Source: an uncultured Desulfovibrio sp. (GTDB lineage: Bacteria > Desulfobacterota > Desulfovibrionia > Desulfovibrionales > Desulfovibrionaceae). Taken from it: a stretch of DNA of 14,045 nucleotides. Location: assembly GCA_947177085.1 (NCBI GenBank), contig CAMWTD010000036.1:1-14045 (forward strand), in the 5' to 3' direction. The notes below the pieces were generated by a model, which worked only from the letters and a program-made list of their open reading frames with translations, was not told the DNA's origin and made no database searches. Position 1 is the stretch's first letter. The number at the start of each line of letters is the position of its first letter. A program made the position numbers and the translations under genes. Below, one piece after another: positions 6,667 to 12,302 of the stretch.

Positions 6667-6695
6667 TTGCCAGCCGCGCTCTTTTGGGCTATGAG
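6667..6695 (+). promoter_or_regulatory. Sigma70-type promoter of rpsB-tsf
   Basis: TTGCCA (6667-6672), a 17-base spacer ending TTTTGGGC, and TATGAG (6690-6695). It sits just after the preceding terminator. Transcription would start near 6702, leaving a leader of about 120 nt before rpsB. The promoter at 11961-11989 has the same -35 box and a similar spacer end. Confidence 0.6.
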
Positions 6696-6742
6696 ACTCG
6701 TTCCCATTCCGCACACTCCGGCGGCTTTCCGGGGTCCCCGGG

Positions 6743-6799
6743 CGGATGCGCGGCGCATCCGGCCACCCCGGGGTGGAAGGCCCCAAAGGCCGGGGTGGA
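6743..6799 (+). promoter_or_regulatory. Structured 5' leader of rpsB (candidate autoregulatory element)
   Basis: CGGATGCG (6743-6750) and CGCATCCG (6754-6761) form an 8-bp stem with a CGG triloop, flanked by GC runs that can extend the pairing. Next come two copies of CCGGGGTGGA (6768-6777 and 6790-6799) around a GGCC-CCAAA-GGCC hairpin. S2 represses its own operon through the rpsB leader in other bacteria; whether this structure does so here is inference. It does not obviously match the enterobacterial leader. Confidence 0.4.
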
Positions 6800-6823
6800 G
6801 GCACAACCCATTTGGAGGAACTC

Positions 6824-7651
<828 letters not shown>

Positions 7652-7669
7652 CCGCCGGTTGCGAAGCCC

Positions 7670-7688
7670 GGCCGCGCCCCGCGCGGCC
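7670..7688 (+). other. rpsB-tsf intercistronic hairpin
   Basis: GGCCGCG (7670-7676) and CGCGGCC (7682-7688) form a 7-bp stem with a 5-nt loop between the rpsB stop and the tsf SD. No T run follows at once, so it is not a terminator; a role in uncoupling S2 and EF-Ts synthesis is possible. Confidence 0.45.
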
Positions 7689-7746
7689 CCGAAACAGCAC
7701 GTTCTTTCCGGCGCGGGAAACCGCCAGCCGTTTTTTGGAGAAAGCA

Positions 7747-8604
7747 ATGGCGATCAGCGCACAAATGGTCAAGGAACTGCGCGAAAAAACCGGCGCAGGC
7801 ATGATGGATTGCAAGAAGGCCCTCGTCGAAGTGAACGGCGACATGGAAAAGGCCGTGGACTGGCTGCGCCAGAAGGGCATGGCCAAGGCCGCCAAGAAGT
7901 CCGACCGCGCCACCTGCGAGGGCCTCGTCACCTCCGCCGTGAGCGCGGACGGCAAGCACGTGGCCATGTCCTCGCTCATGTGCGAGACGGACTTCGTCGC
8001 CCGCGGCGACCAGTTCCAGAACATGGCGAAGCGCGTGGCCGAGGCCGTGCTGGAGCATGCTCCGGCCGACGCCGCCGGCCTTGACGGCATCGTGGGCGAC
8101 GAGGTGAAGCAGCTCATCGCCTCGGTGGGCGAAAACATGCGCCTCGGCAAGTTCGCCCGGCACACCAAGGCGGCCGACACCGAAGTCGTGGGCCAGTATA
8201 TCCACGCCAACGGCAAGATCGGCGTGCTCGTCTTCCTCACCTGCGGCAAGGCGGAGAGCGTGGACAAGCCCGAAGTGAAGAACCTCGCCAAGAACCTCGC
8301 CATGCAGGTGGCCGCCACCAACCCCATGGCCCTCGACGCCTCGAGCCTCGACGCGGCCGCCGTGGAGCGCGAGCGCGAAGTCTACCGCCAGAAGGCTCTG
8401 GAAGAGGGCAAACCCGCCAATATCGTGGACAAGATCGCCGAGGGCGCGGTGAAGAAATTCCAGAAGGAAGTCTGCCTCCTGGAGCAGCCCTATATCCGCG
8501 ACGACAAGAAGACCGTGGCCGATGTGGTGCGCGAGGCGGCCAAGGCCGTGAACGACACCATCACGGTGACGGGCTTCGAGCGCATCCAGCTCGCCGCGGA
8601 ATAA
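7747..8604 (+). CDS. tsf: Translation elongation factor Ts
   Basis: A 285-residue guanine-nucleotide exchange factor that releases GDP from EF-Tu in the cytoplasm. EF-Ts signature 1 is present as LREKTGAGMMDCKKAL (residues 11-26) inside the N-terminal UBA-like domain, and the EF-Tu-contacting TDFVAR follows at 81-86. The core continues through KIGVLVFLTCG and LAMQVAATNP, and ends with a C-terminal module including LLEQPYIRDDKKTVADVV. Length is normal (E. coli 283). The start follows a TTGGAG SD; an in-frame TTG four codons earlier overlaps that SD and is rejected. Here the operon ends after tsf with strong terminators rather than continuing into pyrH and frr. Confidence 0.98.
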   Translation: MAISAQMVKELREKTGAGMMDCKKALVEVNGDMEKAVDWLRQKGMAKAAKKSDRATCEGLVTSAVSADGKHVAMSSLMCETDFVARGDQFQNMAKRVAEAVLEHAPADAAGLDGIVGDEVKQLIASVGENMRLGKFARHTKAADTEVVGQYIHANGKIGVLVFLTCGKAESVDKPEVKNLAKNLAMQVAATNPMALDASSLDAAAVEREREVYRQKALEEGKPANIVDKIAEGAVKKFQKEVCLLEQPYIRDDKKTVADVVREAAKAVNDTITVTGFERIQLAAE

Positions 8605-8620
8605 CAGCGGTTCGCAACGC

Positions 8621-8639
8621 CTCCGGCTTTTGGCCGGAG
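8621..8639 (+). other. Hairpin after tsf
   Basis: CTCCGGC (8621-8627) and GCCGGAG (8633-8639) form a 7-bp stem with the loop TTTTG, 17 bases after the tsf stop. It has no T run and lies just before the main terminator, so it probably guards the mRNA 3' end. Confidence 0.5.
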
Positions 8640-8644
8640 ATTGA

Positions 8645-8685
8645 AAAGGCCGCGGGGCTTGCCTCCGCGGCCTTTGGTATTTTTT
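8645..8685. terminator. Bidirectional rho-independent terminator between tsf and porin 2
   Basis: AAAGGCCGCGG (8645-8655) and CCGCGGCCTTT (8665-8675) form a perfect 11-bp stem, followed on the plus strand by GGTATTTTTT. On the minus strand the same stem is followed by TTTTC. It would terminate rpsB-tsf and the convergent porin gene. Confidence 0.85.
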
Positions 8686-8696
8686 CCGCCTCTCCC

Positions 8697-10310
8697 CTAG
8701 AACGAATAGGCGAAGGTCAGTTGGGCCTTCCAGGCGTCCTGCTTCTCAAAGCTGCCATTGCCCGTGCCGCCGTAATAGCCGGCCTTCTGCCAGGTGTCCT
8801 GGTCCATCATGTTGACGATGTAGCCGAGCTCCAGGTTGAGCTCGAGGTTTTCATACATCTGCCACTGGTTGACGAGGTTGAATTCCAGAAGCCCGTCGTT
8901 GGTGGTGAGGTAGGGGCCGTCGCCGCCGTAGCCCTCGCGCCAGGAAGAGGCGCTCTCCATATACTTCACCATGGACGGGCTGTTGGTTCCGCCCCAATAG
9001 GCCACGCGGAAGGTGTGCGTGAGATCCTCGATGAAGCTCATGTCGCGCAGTTGCAGGCCCACGCCCCAGGTGCCGGAATAGGTCATGGCCCAGTCGCAAC
9101 TGTCGTCAAAGGAGCCCCAGGCGAGGTTGCCGTCGCCGATGAAGGAGGTGAAGTTGCCCGCGCCGGCAATGGAGGGCAGGCGCTCCGATCCGTTCTTCAC
9201 ATTGCCGTCGTCGCCGGAGGCGTACCAGCCGAAGATGCCGGGCACGCCCCATTCGAGCTTGTATTCCACGAGGGCCTTGGCGAGCCAGCCCTGGCGCTGG
9301 GTGCTCCCGCGCACGATGTCGCCCTCGTTGCCGCGTTTGATGATGTCAAAGCGCCCCATCTCCTCCACAAAGCCATAATTGAGGTCGATCTCGATGTTCA
9401 GCGGGTCGAGCACGGAAATGACGATGGGAAGCCCGGCCCAGAACATGCTGCCGTAGGTCTTGCTGGTGCTCGCCGTGGTGAGCGGCGAGCCGTGGGCGAA
9501 GTTGAAGCCCGGGGTCAGGCCCGGCACGGTGAGGCCGAGGATGCCGTCCGAGGTCTCCCAAGGCTCGGCCTCGTTCACCTCGGCAAGCCCGCGCAGCGAG
9601 TTCCTGCCCAGCATGCCGTACATGACCCAGGGCGTCACCTCGTAGCCATCAAGGGCGACGGGCAGGGACACGGCGAAGAGGTCCATGTTGTCGAGGTAGC
9701 CCGCGCGGTCGCTGTGCCTGTCGAAATAGTCCTCTCCGAAGTTGTCGTTGACCGGCCGCATCCACAGGGCGGTGAGGCTCACGGCGTCCGTGAACTTGTA
9801 GCTCGCCACGATGCCGGCCACGTCGGCGTCCATGATGGCCGAGCCGCCGGCCGCATTGGGCAGCGCCAGACCCTGGATGCCCATGCGGAAGGAAAGCTCC
9901 GTGGCGGGCACGGCCCAGTCGATGTAGGCGTTCTTGAGCTTGATGACATTGGTGCTGTCCGCGCCGAGGGCGCCGCCCTGTTCGGCCATGCCCCAGCGCT
10001 GGTCGCCGATCTCGATGCCCACCGTGCCGGAGAGGGACTCGGAGGCCACGGCGTCAAGCTGGAGGCGGACGCGCTGGTTGGCCTCAAAGGTGTCGTTGGT
10101 GTTGGTGCGCGTCTTGGGGCCGTGGCCCGGCTCCCGGTACTTGCTGTAGAGCTCGCCCGTGCCCGCGCCGAAGCCCACCAGCCATTCGCCGCTCACCTTG
10201 AAGTCGATGGCCTGCGCCGGCGTCCTTCCACCGAGCAGGAGCGCCGCCGCCAGGAACAGGGTGCAGAGCAGTTTTTTCCCCTTCATCTTCCCCTCTCGCC
10301 TCGTCTTCAT
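8697..10310 (-). CDS. Outer membrane porin, Desulfovibrio homotrimeric type (porin 2)
   Basis: A 537-residue secreted beta-barrel porin and paralogue of porin 1 in this window. The signal peptide has a long basic start (MKTRREGKMKGKK), a hydrophobic LLCTLFLAAALLLGG core and an AQA|IDFKVSG cleavage site at about residue 34. Shared family blocks include IGDQRWGMAEQGGALGAD, YIDWAVP, FRMGIQG, WMRPVNDN, GWYASGDDGN.KNGSERLP and a C-terminal ...LTFAYSF ending in Phe. The start at 10310 is chosen because AGGAGG lies 5 bases upstream; an internal ATG at 10286 (MKGKKLL) also has a purine-rich AGAGGGG before it and would give a more normal signal peptide. Compared with porin 1, the middle contains different loop sequences, so pore selectivity may differ. 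It faces tsf across a shared terminator, and its upstream region carries palindromes that suggest regulation. Confidence 0.92.
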   Translation of the reverse strand: MKTRREGKMKGKKLLCTLFLAAALLLGGRTPAQAIDFKVSGEWLVGFGAGTGELYSKYREPGHGPKTRTNTNDTFEANQRVRLQLDAVASESLSGTVGIEIGDQRWGMAEQGGALGADSTNVIKLKNAYIDWAVPATELSFRMGIQGLALPNAAGGSAIMDADVAGIVASYKFTDAVSLTALWMRPVNDNFGEDYFDRHSDRAGYLDNMDLFAVSLPVALDGYEVTPWVMYGMLGRNSLRGLAEVNEAEPWETSDGILGLTVPGLTPGFNFAHGSPLTTASTSKTYGSMFWAGLPIVISVLDPLNIEIDLNYGFVEEMGRFDIIKRGNEGDIVRGSTQRQGWLAKALVEYKLEWGVPGIFGWYASGDDGNVKNGSERLPSIAGAGNFTSFIGDGNLAWGSFDDSCDWAMTYSGTWGVGLQLRDMSFIEDLTHTFRVAYWGGTNSPSMVKYMESASSWREGYGGDGPYLTTNDGLLEFNLVNQWQMYENLELNLELGYIVNMMDQDTWQKAGYYGGTGNGSFEKQDAWKAQLTFAYSF

Positions 10311-10374
10311 GCTCCCTCCTCTGGGATTTTCGCTGCCCCGACGTGTGGCCGGACAGCGGTTTGCACCCAGGACA

Positions 10375-10428
10375 TGACACGGGCAGCAACCCGTGTCAAC
10401 AAATTAAAAAACGTGCTACTACGTTTTT
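10375..10428. promoter_or_regulatory. Two consecutive palindromes upstream of porin 2, one overlapping a TTGACA box
   Basis: Palindrome A: TGACACGGG (10375-10383), spacer CAGCAA, CCCGTGTCA (10390-10398). Palindrome B: AAAAACGT (10407-10414), spacer GCTACT, ACGTTTTT (10421-10428). Both have 6-base spacers and their centres are 31 bp apart, close to three helical turns. On the minus strand a perfect -35 box TTGACA (10394-10399) overlaps palindrome A; the matching -10 region is poor (TCATGT or CATGTC). This looks like operator DNA for porin 2; the regulator is unknown. The 303-bp gap 10311-10613 holds this, a Fur-like site and the next promoter, but no credible gene. Confidence 0.45.
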
Positions 10429-10481
10429 CCCTTGGTGTGCGGAAGGAGGATGGCACAGGTCGATGGGCCTGTCAATAAAAT

Positions 10482-10496
10482 TGAAATTCATTTTCA
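10482..10496. promoter_or_regulatory. Fur-box-like site
   Basis: TGAAATTCATTTTCA differs at one defined position from the TGAAAAT-N-ATTTTCA palindrome that I recall as the Desulfovibrio Fur motif. It lies between the divergent porin 2 and ADP-ribosylglycohydrolase genes, 25 bases upstream of the latter's predicted -35 box. Either gene, or neither, could be the target; no recognisable iron-uptake gene is adjacent. Confidence 0.4.
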
Positions 10497-10521
10497 GAAA
10501 GGAGAGATCTCAACCTCTTCC

Positions 10522-10550
10522 TTGTCACCGGCGCAATGTGGGAGCATAGA
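10522..10550 (+). promoter_or_regulatory. Candidate sigma70 promoter of the ADP-ribosylglycohydrolase gene
   Basis: TTGTCA (10522-10527), a 17-base spacer and CATAGA (10545-10550). The -10 box is only a moderate match. Transcription would begin near 10557, giving a leader of about 57 nt. Confidence 0.35.
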
Positions 10551-10613
10551 GACATGAGGGCCGCGCATGACGGCTGCCGCCATATTCGCGGCTCATCCGG
10601 AGGGACGACAGGC

Positions 10614-11600
10614 ATGGACGGAAAAAGAAAGACCGTGGACAAACAGGCCGAACGCATCCGCGCCCTCCTGCTCGGCGTGGCCGTGGGCGACGCGCTCGGC
10701 GTGCCCGTGGAGTTCCGGCCGCGCGGCAGCTTCCGTATCGACGGCATGCGCGGCCACGGCACCCATGACCAGCCGGCGGGCACATGGTCGGACGACACCT
10801 CGCTCACGCTGGCGCTGGCGGACGCGATTGCCGGGGATGCGGTCTCCCTGCCGCGTCTTGCGCGCAACTTCATCGCCTGGCATGACGCGGGCGCTTTCAC
10901 GCCGCATGGCGCAGTTTTTGACGTCGGCAACGCCACGGCCCGGGCCATCGGCCGCCTCAAGCGCGGCGTGCCGCCGGAACAGGCCGGCGGCACGGAAGAG
11001 CGGGACAACGGCAACGGCAGCCTCATGCGCGTGGCGCCGCTGGTCTTCCTGCTCGCCGGGCGCGGCCCCGAGGCGCGCTTCCGGATCATCAAAGCCGTCT
11101 CATCGGTCACGCACGCCCACGCATGGTCGGTGACGGCCTGCTTCATCTTTCTGGAAGCGCTGCGCAAGCTCACCGCCGGCATCCCCAAGGAAAAGGCGTA
11201 TGCGGAGCTGCGCGAGGACTTGGCCACGCCGCCGTCCTTTCTGGATGCCGCGGCGCTGGAAAAATTCCGCCGCATCCTCAAGGAGGACATCCGGGACCTG
11301 CCGGAAGCCGACATCCGCAGCAGCGGCTTTGTGGTCGATACGCTTGAGGCTGCGCTGTGGAGCTTCCTGACGACCGACACCTACCGGGATGCCGTGCTCA
11401 GGGCCGTGAACCTCGGCGAAGATACTGACACCACGGGGGCCGTCACGGGCGCGCTGGCCGCGGCCGCCCATGGCCCTGGATCCATCCCGGAGGAATGGAT
11501 CTCGCAGTTGCGGGGGCGCGAACAGATAGACCGCATGGCGGAGAGCCTGGCGCACACGCTGACGCTGCCCGGAGCTGACGCCGACAGACCTGTTTTTTAA
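10614..11600 (+). CDS. ADP-ribosylglycohydrolase family protein (DraG/ARH-like)
   Basis: A 328-residue, all-helical, dinuclear-metal hydrolase expected to remove ADP-ribose from proteins, nucleic acids or small molecules in the cytoplasm. Family motifs in order: LLGVAVGDALGVPVEF (residues 20-34), TWSDDTSLTLAL with Asp60-Asp61 as metal ligands, NGNGSLMRVAPL (132-143), the HAHAWS segment (168-173), and GEDTDTTGAVTGAL with Asp270, Asp272 and Thr273 completing the metal site. All metal-binding positions seem intact, so it should be active. The start at 10614 has GGAGG 10 bases upstream; the frame extends to an ATG at 10536, but that has no SD and lies upstream of the predicted transcription start. 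No nitrogenase, DraT or recognisable ADP-ribosyltransferase toxin is nearby, so the true substrate is unknown. It is monocistronic and convergent with the tRNA gene. Confidence 0.88.
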   Translation: MDGKRKTVDKQAERIRALLLGVAVGDALGVPVEFRPRGSFRIDGMRGHGTHDQPAGTWSDDTSLTLALADAIAGDAVSLPRLARNFIAWHDAGAFTPHGAVFDVGNATARAIGRLKRGVPPEQAGGTEERDNGNGSLMRVAPLVFLLAGRGPEARFRIIKAVSSVTHAHAWSVTACFIFLEALRKLTAGIPKEKAYAELREDLATPPSFLDAAALEKFRRILKEDIRDLPEADIRSSGFVVDTLEAALWSFLTTDTYRDAVLRAVNLGEDTDTTGAVTGALAAAAHGPGSIPEEWISQLRGREQIDRMAESLAHTLTLPGADADRPVF

Positions 11601-11710
11601 CGCCGGCGTTTCTCCCCGCGCCCGGAACGCAGGGGCCATGCCTGGGGTGCGACCGCAGCCGCCTATCCGGAGCGCCCTGCCTTTGCAGGCTTCGACCCAC
11701 CATTTCAGAC

Positions 11711-11746
11711 AAAAAGGGGCTTGCAAGAAGAACTTGCAAGCCCCTT
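11711..11746 (-). terminator. Rho-independent terminator of the tRNA-Ala gene
   Basis: On the minus strand AAGGGGCTTGCAAG and CTTGCAAGCCCCTT form a perfect 14-bp stem (11733-11746 with 11714-11727) with a TTCTT loop. The 3' arm runs straight into TTTTT (11711-11715). It begins 8 bases after the CCA end. Confidence 0.9.
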
Positions 11747-11754
11747 GAAATTCC

Positions 11755-11830
11755 TGGTGGAGAAGAAGGGATTTGAACCCTCGACCCCCGCCTTGCGAAG
11801 GCGATGCTCTCCCAGCTGAGCTACTTCCCC
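11755..11830 (-). tRNA. tRNA-Ala (anticodon CGC)
   Basis: The minus strand folds into a full 76-nt cloverleaf with encoded CCA. The acceptor stem GGGGAAG/CTTCTCC includes the G3-U70 wobble, the main alanine identity element. The D arm is GCTC-AGCTGGGA-GAGC. The anticodon arm is TCGCC-TTCGCAA-GGCGG with CGC at 11795-11797 (reads GCG). The T arm is GAGGG-TTCAAAT-CCCTT and the discriminator is A. It is a single-gene unit with its own promoter and terminator. GCG is a well-used Ala codon in this GC-rich DNA. Confidence 0.97.
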
Positions 11831-11844
11831 ACAGGTGGAGTTGT

Positions 11845-11873
11845 CTTGTAGTCCGGGCCGGGCAAGATGTCAA
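11845..11873 (-). promoter_or_regulatory. Sigma70-type promoter of the tRNA-Ala gene
   Basis: On the minus strand a perfect TTGACA (11868-11873), a 17-base spacer and TACAAG (11845-11850). Transcription would begin near 11838, a few bases before the mature tRNA end at 11830. Confidence 0.7.
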
Positions 11874-11960
11874 GACTTGCGTGCGGGGGCCGCGCACGGG
11901 GGACGCACACGGGCCACGGACGTCCGCGCAGGCCCGGGCGGCGCGGCTTTCCGGACGCCA

Positions 11961-11989
11961 TTGCCACCACGGGCCCATTGGGCTATACT
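11961..11989 (+). promoter_or_regulatory. Strong sigma70-type promoter upstream of the sensor kinase
   Basis: TTGCCA (11961-11966), a 17-base spacer and TATACT (11984-11989), one of the best -10 boxes in the window. Transcription would start near 11996, about 307 nt before the kinase ATG, so the product is either a long leader or a separate small RNA plus readthrough. Confidence 0.6.
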
Positions 11990-11995
11990 TTGGCC

Positions 11996-12302
11996 TGACC
12001 ACATATCAATGGCTCTTGATGGGGCCCCTTGCCCGGCGTGCCGCATACGCCCGGAGAGGGGCGCGCCATCGTGCCCGGAGTTGCCGCGATGCCCTTTTCG
12101 CGCGTCAGCCCGGCGGCCGCACGCCTGCCCAGCGGGCCCGGCCGCCCGGGCGTGTGCGCGTTGCCTTTTCGCGAGCATCCGGGGCGTCGGGCCACGGGCA
12201 GCCCCCGGGCCAAAAGACCGGCGCGGCACTGCTCCGGCGCGGCCCCGGCTGCCTGGCGTCATTTGCGAGTAATCCCTCATGGAACCTGAGGGGAGCGTTT
12301 CC
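11996..12302 (+). other. Long GC-rich untranslated leader or possible small RNA
   Basis: The 307 bases between the predicted transcription start and the kinase start hold no convincing gene. The stretch is very GC-rich with many short complementary runs (for example GGGGC/GCCCC around 12179-12211). GCCC-TTTTCGCG and GCC-TTTTCGCG recur near 12087 and 12163. I recognise no known RNA family in it. No T-tailed terminator is seen before the kinase, so it most likely belongs to the kinase mRNA. Confidence 0.35.
12274..12292 (+). promoter_or_regulatory. Hairpin covering the kinase ribosome-binding site
   Basis: CCCTCA (12274-12279) pairs with TGAGGG (12287-12292) around the loop TGGAACC. The 3' arm contains most of the kinase SD (GAGGGGA, 12288-12294), so the structure would hide the ribosome-binding site when formed. 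Confidence 0.45.

Noticed and set aside
8721..10478. 585-codon open frame on the plus strand opposite porin 2
   Set aside because: Shadow of the porin gene; no SD-supported start and low-complexity composition.
10450..10557. 35-codon frame beginning right after GGAAGGAGG
   Set aside because: The purine-rich sequence abuts the ATG with no spacing, the peptide has no features, and it overlaps the Fur-like site and a promoter.
11711..11830. tRNA-Ala as an integration site of a mobile element
   Set aside because: No integrase, no duplicated tRNA 3' end and no flanking repeat is visible; the terminator and promoter form a normal single tRNA unit.
12009..12272. Cys-rich 87-codon frame starting MALDGAPCPACR in the kinase leader
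   Set aside because: CxxC spacing is tempting, but there is no SD, the composition is that expected of random GC-rich DNA (Arg/Pro/Ala), and the frame is open far upstream of the ATG.
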